A stretch of 64,000 bases of DNA, from positions 779,253-843,252 of the forward strand of contig JASPKZ010001240.1 in assembly GCA_030220185.1 (NCBI GenBank), in the 5' to 3' direction. This DNA is from Diploptera punctata (taxonomy: Eukaryota; Arthropoda; Insecta; Blattodea; Blaberidae). A program made the translations under genes and the position numbers. The notes under the pieces were generated by a model, which ran no database searches, had not been told where the DNA came from, and saw only the letters and a program-made list of their open reading frames with translations. Positions 52,590 to 61,506 of the stretch are shown here, piece by piece (within the stretch, counting starts at the first letter, position 1; each line of letters starts with the position of its first letter).

Positions 52590-52708
52590 TACACCGTGTC
52601 CACAAATATAGTGTCATACTTTAAACTACTACTACGTCGCTTTGGATAATCGTTTCTAAATGAAATTGGTGACAATCAAAAGAGAAACTCAAAACGTTTT
52701 TGCTATAC

Positions 52709-54314
52709 CTAATAGACATTGAATGTGGCCTCTATGAGTGCCGCTGCTGTTATCGAGGCGATATTCCCACTCACGCCACACACCCTTAACATATGTGAAG
52801 AAATGGACTGGATGGCAGCAATGATACGAAGCTGGATTTTTTGCAGGTTTTGAGGCAATGGGAGTACATAGACTCGATCCTTTATGTAACCCCATAAAAA
52901 GAAGTCACAGACTGTCGAGTCAGGTGACCTCGGCGGCCACTTGTAGAAAACATTATCATCTCCGGCAATCCATCTTCCTGGAAGCCGGTTATTCAGATGC
53001 TCCCGAACATGCAAATGCCAATGAGGAGGTGCTCCATCTTGCTGGAAGAGATATTCATTGCCTTCTTCTTGTTCCAATTGTGGAAATAACCATTCAGTGA
53101 GCATATCAATATAATTTGCACCGTTGACAGTGGCCTCTAGAAATAAAAGTGGGCCATAGACTATAGTTTCGATACGGCACAAAATACATTCACTTTAGGG
53201 GAGTCTCTTTCAACTTCCACAATGGTGTTTGGATTTTCACTCCCCCGAATCCTAACATTATGCCTGTTCACTTTTCCATTAACGTGGAAAGTTGCCTCAT
53301 CACTGAAAATTATTTTTTCTGCCACAAATGCTAGTCAATGACCAATCACATTTCAATGAATCTTGTTTTACAACCAATGACAGTCGTGTTTCACCTCGCT
53401 CTTTATCGATTTCTCTTTATCAGCTCCTGCTTTTGTGATACAGAAAGTTCCTCATTTTTAATGTTCTGAACAGGTTAAAGCATTATTTTTCTCCAACAAA
53501 TACATTGAATATAGCAAATAATGAAAAGATTCCTTGATTTTACGGAGTTTTTACTAAAAAATAAACGAATAACCCGTAATGTTGATTATGATATATAGTT
53601 TGATGTGTTTCATTATTTCTTCACTTGGGTGCACTCTTACAATATTGCGATCTTATTTGGCAATAAATAATATGATCAAGCAGCAGTGAATGAACATAAC
53701 CTCACATTTCTGATTTGTTTTCAAACATCGCCGTTTACATTAAATATATACATACTTTAAAATAACTATAGTTAAACAATGATTTGTGAGTAAACAGCTT
53801 AATTTTATTCGTTGAATTATCCTAACAAATGCCACTCTTGATTTCCAAATTCTCTAGATTGGAAATCACTCGTGGCATTACTTATGACAATTCTTCAATC
53901 CTCCATTGGTGCCATGAAATGCTCAGAGAAATCTAATCGCTTTGCATGTTCATCAGGTTTCAACTTATGCACTAATTGGAGTTTGTAGGGGTGGAACTTC
54001 AGTCGTGTACGTAGAACCTTAGATACAGTGGATTTAGGATGTTTAACTGTTGACTAGCTCTATGGACATACTTCTTGGGTCTACGCACAAATGCCGTCCA
54101 CAATCACTGCATCGACAGGTGGTCTCCCTGAATAGCCTTTCCTTTGAATACTTGTGCAGCCATGATCCACAAAATTACGGTACCACTTCAAAATTGACTT
54201 GTGTGCAGGAGCCTGATGTTGAAACCTTCGCCTAAAAGCACGCTGGACCAGCACCGGACTCTGCCTGGTGTGATATTCCAAAACACACCAACTACGTTCT
54301 TGAAGGTTCGTCAT
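52709..54314 (-). pseudogene. Mariner-like transposase (helix-turn-helix plus DDE/D), split
   Basis: Would cut and paste the element at TA sites. The N terminus at 54314 reads LQERSWCVLEYHTRQSPVLV, then AHKSILKWYRNF and YSGRPPVDA, a helix-turn-helix of the type found in this transposase group. After the MITE-A insertion the catalytic part has IFSDEATF (first Asp, near 53310), LFQQDGAPPHWH (second) and WPPRSPDSTVCDFFLWGYIK (third). The second and third Asp are about 43 residues apart here, more than the 34 of classical mariners, though a small indel could add to this. Frameshifts near 53180, 52900 and 54075 kill it. Confidence 0.8.
53331..53887 (-). mobile_element. MITE-A, copy 3, inserted in a transposase gene
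   Basis: About 98-99% the same as the copy at 59166 but inverted. Its 5' hairpin (GCCACGAGTGATTTCCAA with TTTGGAAATCAAGAGTGGC) is at 53835-53882. Its 3' end stops at TAGCATTTGTGGCA, lacking the GAGTTAAATAGTC of the other copies. Confidence 0.8.
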
Positions 54315-54468
54315 AACTTCTTATTACTTATTTCATAACGTATTTAATAACAGCACAATTTCAAAAGCACAGCAAACATTCACATTTATCTGTCAGCTAA
54401 ATATCCAACAATGAGCCCATATCGACCACAAAAAACTTGATTAAATTTAGTTTAGTTTCGGTATTGAT

Positions 54469-55209
54469 ATGGAATTCATGATAAAAAGGTTGAAAAACTC
54501 ATATGAATCTTGGGGTCTCACAGTAAATTTACAAAAAACAGAATATCTGGCAATAAATAGCAATGAACGAGAAAATTTAATACTGGAAGAAGCAATCCAA
54601 ATAAAGCAAGTGAAAGAAACTAAATATTTGGGAATAATTATGGATAACATTGAAGGTATAGGCAAAGAGAACATAAAACATAGAATTGAATTGAGTAGCA
54701 AAATAATATCATCGTTAAATTCCATATGGTGGGATAAGCATATTTGGAAAGACACAAAAAAATATATTGGTAAAACATTGGTGGAATCTGTTGCAATGTA
54801 TGGAAGTGAGGTATGGACAATCAATAAGTACTACAAGAATAGACTAGTAGCTCTAGAAATTGATTATTTACGGAGAAGTGCCAGAAAGTCTACATTAGAA
54901 CATGTCACAAATAAGGAAATTACAAACATAATGGAAGCAGAAGAAAGCATAATTGAAAGAATTGAGGAGAAGGAATTAAAGTGGTTAGGACATGTCTTAA
55001 GAATGGAAGAAGAGCGATGGCCAAAGCAACTATATGAATTGCATCCGAACAGAAAGAAGAAAAGAGGGAGACCAAGGTTAACATGGAAAGAAAACATGAA
55101 GACAGTAATGCAAGCTAGAGGGATAAGCATCGAAGATGCCCAAGACCGTAGGCTTTGGAGGTTTGGCACGGGAAGACGGCAGCAGCTGTAAAAACCCGAA
55201 GATAGATAG
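54469..55209 (+). mobile_element. RTE-like LINE, 5'-truncated, (GATA)n tail, open frame
   Basis: A 13-bp duplication AGTTTCGGTATTG (54456-54468 and 55210-55222). The 240-codon frame to 55191 is open to the 5' border and has WGLTVNLQKTEYLAI, VKETKYLGIIMD, SVAMYGSEVWTINKYYKN and KWLGHVLRM, ending GTGRRQQL: the complete region after motif C. The tail is a short GATA run. It inserted into the mariner-like element near its right terminal repeat. Confidence 0.9.
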
Positions 55210-55373
55210 AGTTTCGGTATTGCTGTCCATTACTCTCCATTGTTGACATTGTTAACATGCACTAAACATTTTGAGTTTATCTTTTGATTGTCACCAATTT
55301 CATTTAGATACGATTATCCAAAGCGACATAGTAGTAGTTTAAAGTATGATACCATATTTGTGGACACGGTGTA

Positions 55374-55796
55374 CTTCTCCACCACATCCCAATGCTAGCA
55401 AAAGCTGTCACTTTACTCCGACTCTTCCTCATGTTGCTTACCTCTTTACATCGATCTCTTTCAGGTTTCCATTGGTCTTTCTCTTTCCCTTGTCCCTTGG
55501 GGGAGTCAAGTGCAATTTTTGGAATGCATTCATTATTTCACCGGAATGTGTGTGCTATAAAATTCCATTTTAATGGAATTTTCACTACAATTTGACGTGT
55601 GTAAATATTTAATATTTTTAAAACTTTTACCACCTTATTTATAAAATATTGCCGCGCGCTACTTGGGGAGTCGTTCTCATGTTGTTTTCTCGTAATAAAA
55701 CACGACAGATGTCCATGTAAAATCTTACAATAAATTAAATTAATTCACATAAACTGTCAATGACATTTTATATAGAACTTGTTTTACAATTTAATT
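55374..55796. other. No recognised feature
   Basis: C/T-rich start (55375-55510), then AT-rich. Overlapping short frames have no recognised family. Confidence 0.45.
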
Positions 55797-56117
55797 GTCA
55801 TTTAACATTTTCCAATACTGTTATTTTAACACAGTTCCAATAATGTATTATATTATAATATTATAATGATATTGTGAAAAGAAACGGACGAAACGAGAAT
55901 TATAGATCTGTATATGTGGAAAGAATTGTTAGTGTTTGTGCCAGCTGTGGAATGATGTAGTGGGCTGCACACTAGTTTGGAGAACTAGAGGTCCACGGTT
56001 CGAATCCTGGTTCACACATCAATTTTTCTTTTCACAATATCATTATAATATTATAATATAATCCCTTTATTGGAAATGTGTTAAAATAACAGTATTGGAA
56101 AATGTTAAATAACAACG
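55797..56117. repeat. Foldback of ~90-bp arms enclosing a tRNA-like unit
   Basis: The left arm (about 55797-55885) and right arm (about 56027-56117) are inverted: ACATTTTCCAATACTGTTAT and TTATAATGATATTGTGAAAA occur in both in opposite sense. The ~140-bp centre holds a tRNA-like sequence. No transposase. It could be a MITE that captured a tRNA gene, or a SINE inside a palindrome. Confidence 0.75.
55935..56018 (+). pseudogene. tRNA-like sequence, anticodon loop GGA
   Basis: Box A-like GATGTAGTGGGCTGC, an anticodon arm CTAGT-TTGGAGA-ACTAG (anticodon GGA at 55979-55981), and box B GGTTCGAATCC. The variable arm is short, unlike tRNA-Ser, and the acceptor halves only partly pair (GTG..., ...TTCACAC). 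It is likely a pseudo-tRNA or SINE head. Confidence 0.6.
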
Positions 56118-56212
56118 TTTACTACTTATAAAAGTGGTGGTGTAAAATTCTCAAATATAGATACTTCTAAACGAAGCCGGCCGTTGGCGATAGCAGTGTC
56201 ATCTACCCGACA

Positions 56213-56390
56213 GCAGATGAAACGAGAATTATAGATTTTTATATGTGGAAAGAAATGTTAGTGTTTGTGTCATGTGTGGAATGGTGTAGTGGGCTGCACA
56301 CTAGTCTGGAGAACTAGAGGTCCACGGTTCGATTGCTGGTTCACACATTAATATTTCTTTTCACAATATCATTATAATATATTAAATTAA
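56213..56390 (+). repeat. Second tRNA-like unit, tandem duplicate
   Basis: Repeats 55894-56060 with about 93% similarity by eye (GAAACGAGAATTATAGAT, then GTAGTGGGCTGCACACTAG and the CTGGAGA loop). It keeps only the start of the right arm (CTTTTCACAATATCATTATA). The duplication unit is about 330 bp. Confidence 0.7.
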
Positions 56391-56455
56391 TTATCGCACC
56401 AAACGATTCCGCGGCGCAAGCGGTTAGACCAGCGATGTAGGACTTGCAAGAATAT

Positions 56456-56700
56456 ACAGGGTGTTAATGAATAACACAAACTTTCAGGTATTGTAGAGGA
56501 GAGTTTAGACGAACATTTTGAGATAAGGAACTTGGGGTGTGTGAAGCCAAATTTTGAAGTTATATGACTTCTTTTTAAATTGAACGTTCATACTTATTAA
56601 ACAACAACGAAGCAAACTATGAATATGATTTGTCTTGGAAATACTTCAGTTTTACTCCAATAGTAGGATAACTAATTTATTTATTTATATACAGAATTTT
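56456..56700 (+). mobile_element. Mariner-like MITE, left end only
   Basis: TA then CAGGGTGTTAATGAATAAC, a CAGGGTGT start like the elements at 11383 and 41703 but with a different continuation. The matching right end is not seen. It merges with LINE sequence at about 56720. Confidence 0.4.
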
Positions 56701-56719
56701 AATGTTTACACATATTTCT

Positions 56720-57010
56720 ATGCCTAAAGTTTTATTTTTCTTCTCCACACGTCTCTCTCCGTCCAATCCATGTCCTCCAGTCCTCTTGCTCTCATTCCAG
56801 TTCTTATTTCCTGCATCCACGAGTTTCTAGGTCTTCCTCCCCTCCTTCTTCCAGGTGGACACCATTCCAATGTTATCCTGGGTAATCTTTCTTCTTGCAT
56901 TCGTCGTACGTGCCCATACCAATTTAATTGCTTATACCTTATACAATCTACTATTGAATAGCCAATATTCATTTTTTTCTCTTATGACATTTCTTGTTTT
57001 GTCTATAACC

Positions 57011-57012
<2 letters not shown>
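56720..57012 (-). pseudogene. RTE-like LINE post-RT fragment
   Basis: The minus frame 56972-56724 reads YKQLNWYGHVRRMQEERLPR, RRRGGRPRNSW and RGLEDMDWTERDVWRRK; upstream to 57012 DKTRNVIREK. No tail is seen on the left. The 5' side is replaced by an (AT)n run. Confidence 0.8.

Positions 57013-57062
<50 letters not shown>
57013..57062. repeat. (AT)n microsatellite
   Basis: About 50 bp of TA, joined to the LINE fragment's 5' side. Confidence 0.95.
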
Positions 57063-57065
<3 letters not shown>

Positions 57066-57509
57066 GCATATTACAGTGACCTAAGGCTTCCAAGATATAA
57101 AGGAATGCTTTTTTTCGCAAAATCAAATATGCATATCCTCTGTTTTTTCTGTTTAACCTTAATAACTCAAATAATAAATATTATTGCGATTGGAACATGG
57201 CACCCATGCCGACTTCATGCCAAACATAAGACATGAAAATTTATACTTGGTTAATATAGATTCGTTCTAGAACTAAAAGTTTATTTAGTAAATAAAGCAT
57301 CAATATTCCCATATTTCTATTTACTATTTTACAATAAAAAATAATGTTGATCTAATTTCATTCGCCTTAGTTAGCAAGTACTGACATATTTCAAAGCAAG
57401 TCGGCACGGATTGTCGTGGGCCTACGTACATCAAATTATACTTACAATTCTTTTAACATTATAGGCCTACAAAATAAATTAAGAGAGTATGCGTTAAAAA
57501 TAAAATACC

Positions 57510-57512
<3 letters not shown>
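57063..57512. other. No recognised feature
   Basis: AT-rich spacer. It includes GGCCTACG words common in the surrounding repeats but no defined element. Confidence 0.45.
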
Positions 57513-57558
<46 letters not shown>

Positions 57559-58111
57559 TATAAGTCCCGGCCACGCGTTGCTGTGACTAAGGTATACGTT
57601 AAAAATTTAAATTAAGTTGCTGTATTTCAGCCAGATTACTTAAAACTTACACTTAACACACGAAATTAATAATATTGAAAATAAATTTAACACTGAACAC
57701 ACCTAAATTATGAAATAATCAATATTTGTAATTCAATTGAAATTCGCAGTTGCAACAAAAAGCACAGCCATCTGGATCTCTCTTTGTTAAATAATAAACC
57801 AATTACCTTACCAAATTACCTTACACCGCCATCTGTTAGAATCGTATGGAACTCACAGATAATTACACCGCCATCTGATAGAATCATAAGGAATTCACAG
57901 ATAATTATAACTCTTTGTTAAATATTAAACAAATAATTTGCAATAAAAAATAACGCTACTATAAATGTATTTATAAACTACCCTAAGTCTCAAGTTGGAT
58001 CAAACTGCACACAGTGTGCAACATTTTATTAAAATCGGATCAGTAGTTTAGGATTCCATCGCGGACAAACAACGTGACACGAAATGTATATATATATATA
58101 TATATATATAA
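57513..58111 (-). mobile_element. Helitron-like element between two (AT)n runs
   Basis: On the minus strand it begins near 58088 with TATACATTTCGTGTCACGTTG then GTCCGCGATGGAATCC, a start common in small insect Helitrons. It ends near 57556 at CAGCAACGCGTGGCCGGGAC, where the usual CTAG end has been lost. (AT)n runs (57513-57553 and 58087-58111) replace both termini. A ~60-bp segment (CACCGCCATCTG) is repeated at 57825 and 57865. Confidence 0.5.
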
Positions 58112-58676
58112 ACACGCTAACATATGTACAGGTTTCTGGAAGTGAACTTTCGGAGGAATCAGCTTCAATATAACAAAGAGATAAGATTATAAATAATACA
58201 ATAAACACTAAAATGGAAGTAAATAATTCTACATTGGATTATGTACAACATTAGAAACAGTAATGATATGTCACGTGAAAGTAAGACTGAAAACCCATTA
58301 ATGAAGAAAGTCTACCGTCCAAAAGGTAAAGAGCGGAAGAGTAAATGTGGGTTTGGTGGGGGGGGGAAACAGATACATCTTATGACACAATAAAAAAAGT
58401 TTAAAAATAAACATTCCACCTAGGTAACTTTCTTTTTTGTCCAAATTGAGCTAGAGGTGTCATTAGACTCTTCATGGAAAACATTATAAATCAGTAAAAT
58501 ATACATTTCAGTTATGAGTTTATTTACCTCCAAAGTTTGGCATAACTTACAGGTAAGGAAGTATGGATCGTGTACTGTACAACTAAAAGTACGTTTCTTA
58601 TGTTTCAAGGGAAAAATGACTTACGTGGTTCTTTCCCTGTACTCTTCATCTGAAATATATATTTCAGATGCTTATA
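58112..58676. other. No recognised feature
   Basis: AT-rich with a run of nine or ten G (58360-58368). The 62-codon minus frame at 58420-58608 has no family. Confidence 0.45.
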
Positions 58677-58978
58677 TCCATCCATAGTAATTCTGCCCGA
58701 GGTCTTTCATTGCAATCATAGCATTTTCATGCAATGCTTGCAGCTGTACTACGGAATTGTAGGTGTGGTAGCTTCCCGTTGTTTTCCACACCGGTGAAGG
58801 ATGATGATGGCCATATGATTTCGGGGACAGTTTGTGCCTTAAAGTTTTCCTGACATTTGTCTTACAGGTGAGGAAAAACCCCGATAAAAACCTCACCCAG
58901 AAAAACTGCCCCGACCTGGGATCGAACCCGGGCCCGCTGCGTGACAAGTCAGCACGCTACCTCGAGACCACAGCGGTG
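58677..58978 (-). mobile_element. tRNA-derived SINE, 'CCGCTGTGG' family
   Basis: Reversed, full length apart from a short loss in the 3' CTCGGGCAG block (58695). Box B complement GGGATCGAACCCGGG at 58919. The shared CGATGCTTATA-like context at both ends (GATGCTTATATCC and GCGATGCTTATAT) gives a probable duplication, GATGCTTATA (58667-58676 and 58980-58989). Confidence 0.9.
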
Positions 58979-59083
58979 CGATGCTTATATATTAGTTAAT
59001 AAAGCCATATAAATTCAAACCTAGTGTAAAAGACGCAAGATGGCGGCTTCTCTAGAAACGAAATCTCCGTATAACTAGCTCAA

Positions 59084-60200
59084 TGGTGCTATCGAAACTA
59101 TAGGTTCATGGCCGCGCAGACATAATCTCTCTATACATCACTATCCCGAGCTAATGTTTTCCAATCAGATTCATAAGTATCTAGAGAATTTGAAAATCAA
59201 GAGTGGCATTTGTTAGGATAATTCAACGAATAAAATTAAGCTGTTTACTCACAAATCATTGTTTAACTATAGTTATTTTAAAGTATGTATATATTTAATG
59301 TAAACGGCGATGTTTGAAAACAAATCAGAAATGTGAGGTTATGTTCATTCACTGCTGCTTGATCATATTATTTATTGCCAAATAAGATCGCAATATTGTA
59401 AGAGTGCACCCAAGTGAAGAAATAATGAAACACATCAAACTATATATCATAATCAACATTACGGGTTATTCGTTTATTTTTTAGTAAAAACTCAGTAAAA
59501 TCAAGGAATCTTTTCATTATTTGCTATATTCAATGTATTTGTTGGAGAAAAATAATGCTTTAACCTGTTCAGAACATTAAAAATGAGGAACTTTCTGTAT
59601 CACAAAAGCAGGAGCTGATAAAGAGAAATTGATAAAGAGCGAAGGGAAACACGACTGTCATTGGTTGTAAAACAACATTCATTGAAACGTGATTGGTCAT
59701 TGACTAGCATTTGTGGCATGAGTTAAATAGTCTGTATAATCTACTTCCCTCAAATCATGGTTAATGTTATTCTCCCACTTCATTATTGATCTAATATTTG
59801 GGCGTTTTCTCTCTGGTTTTCCTACAATAAGCTTCCATACCACTCTTTCATTCCCCATTCGTGTCATATATCATGCACATTGCAGTATACGAGACATAGC
59901 TGTTCTTATTATATTTGTTTACCTAAAAAGATCATGTAGCAAACTGTTATGTAGTTTTCTCCATTCACCTGTCCATCTCTCTTTGATCCAAAATTTTTCC
60001 TAAGAAAGTTTCCCCTTCCTTAAAGTAAGATTCCATGTTTAGCATCAATATCATATAACTGGAAGGATAACAGTTTTGTATATTTTCAGATTAACATTTT
60101 TAGAGGAGTTGGGTCCATGCATATTAACATGCATTTACAGGATTGAGCCTATGTTTAATTTCCGTGTGCATCTCATTCCTATCTGTAATTATTGTTCCTA
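59084..60200 (-). pseudogene. RTE-like LINE (467-codon family) split by MITE-A
   Basis: 3' UTR and last codons at 59084-59165, then MITE-A, then 59733-60200 with the complement of NINHDLREVDYT, GRKRPN-like, and NEMHTEIKHRLN-like blocks. Frameshifts are abundant. The 5' border at about 60200 is abrupt. Confidence 0.75.
59166..59732 (+). mobile_element. MITE-A, copy 4
   Basis: Begins TTCATAAGTA[lost hairpin half]TCTAGAGAATTTGAAAATC and ends GGCATGAGTTAAATAGTC. The first and last ~19 bp can be aligned as weak inverted repeats (..ATGCCAC). Near-identical to copy 3 over ~520 bp. Confidence 0.8.
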
Positions 60201-60560
60201 GGGAATTCTCAGTATAGCAACGAGTTTTGTAGTTTCGTTTAACAAGATTCAGATCCTTGCATATTTTATTCCTTTATGAACATAGAATGAAGAGAATTTT
60301 CCCTGAAGCTCTTCCGAAAAGCAAATACAGTTAAAGACATGTTCCCGTGCACATTTACATTAATCATCGCCTCTTTAGACTCAGGTTGTATTCTAAACCC
60401 TTTTTCAACATCTACACGAGATATTAATTTCATTTCGTTTGCAAAGATCTTGTGATACAGCTTAGAAGGATGCAATGTAACCAAATAATTAAAAGCCGCA
60501 CCTTCATAATGAGTACATAAATACGGGAAGTCTTATGTAACTCTAACAATATCTTCTTCA
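60201..60560 (-). other. Unassigned sequence with an 72-88-codon minus-strand frame
   Basis: The minus frame ending at 60266 reads FNYLVTLHPSKLYHKIFANE, then LISRVDVEKGFRIQP and LTVFAFRKSFRENSLHSMF. It is open upstream of its Met (60484) to about 60529. Composition is protein-like and not repeat-like. I do not recognise it. It could be part of an old exon or a transposon ORF. No clear splice sites. Confidence 0.3.
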
Positions 60561-60578
60561 TATATATATATATAAAGT

Positions 60579-60897
60579 CCACCGCTGTGGTCTCGAGTTA
60601 GCGTGCTGCCTTGTCACGCGGCGGGCCCGGGTTCGATTTCCGGTCGGGACAAGCTCCTGGGTGAGGTTTTTTTCGTTTTTTTTCCTCACCTGTAAGACAA
60701 ATGTCAGGAAGCTTAGGGCCCATCGTCCCCGAAAATCATCCGGCCATCATCATCATCCTTATCATCATCATCCTTCATCGGTGTGGAAAGAAACGGGAAG
60801 CTACCACACCCATTCCCTAGTAAAACTGCAAAGCAAAGCATGAAAATGCAATGATTGCAGTGAAAGACCTGCCCTCGGGCAGAATTACTATGGATGG

Positions 60898-60899
<2 letters not shown>
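60579..60899 (+). mobile_element. tRNA-derived SINE, 'CCGCTGTGG' family
   Basis: CCACCGCTGTGGTCTCGAG, box B GGGTTCGATTTCC, CATCATCATCC tract (60745-60775), 3' block CCCTCGGGCAGAATTACTAT then GGATGGATA, which flows directly into (TATG)n. Confidence 0.9.
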
Positions 60900-60928
<29 letters not shown>

Positions 60929-61506
60929 TGTATGTATGTGTATGTATGTATGTATGTATGTATGTATGTGTATGTATGTATGTATGTATGTATGTATGTA
61001 TGTATGTATGTATGTATGTATGTATGTATGTATGTATGTATGTATGTATGTATGTATGTATGTGTATGTATGTATGTATGTATGTATGTATGTATGTGTG
61101 TGTATGTATGTATGTATGTATGTATGTATGTATGTATGTATGTATGTATGTATGTATGTATGTATGTATGTATGTATGTATATGTGTATGTATGTATGTA
61201 TGTGTATGTATGTATGTATGTATGTATGTATGTATGTATGTATGTATGTATGTATGTATGTATGTATGTATGTATGTATGTATGTATGTATGTATGTATG
61301 TATGTATGTATGTATGTATGTATGTATGTATGTATGTATGTATGTATGTATGTATGTATGTATGTATGTATGTGTGTGTATGTATGTATGTGTGTATGTA
61401 TGTATGTGTATGTATGTATGTATGTATGTATGTATGTGTTGTATGTATGTATGTATGTATGTATGTATGTGTGTATGTATGTATGTATGTATGTATGTAT
61501 GTATGT
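60899..61506. repeat. (TATG)n microsatellite, 608 bp
   Basis: About 150 TATG units with occasional GTG or TATA slips. All long frames across it, on both strands, are artefacts of the repeat. It lies between the SINE 3' end and the poly(A) of the LINE at 61507. Confidence 0.98.

Larger units (their letters stand above)
52590..55373 (-). mobile_element. Mariner-like element with ~115-bp inverted ends and two later insertions
   Basis: TA-flanked ends: TACACCGTGTCCACAAATAT at 52590 and its complement to 55373. The inverted similarity runs on for at least 110 bp (through TTTGGATAATCGT, GGTGACAATCAAAAG and CTCAAAA.GTTTTT) at about 95%. Without the MITE-A (53331-53887) and the RTE (54469-55209 plus duplication) the element is about 1.5 kb. 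It holds a broken transposase. The solitary end at 20876-21557 belongs to the same family. Confidence 0.85.
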
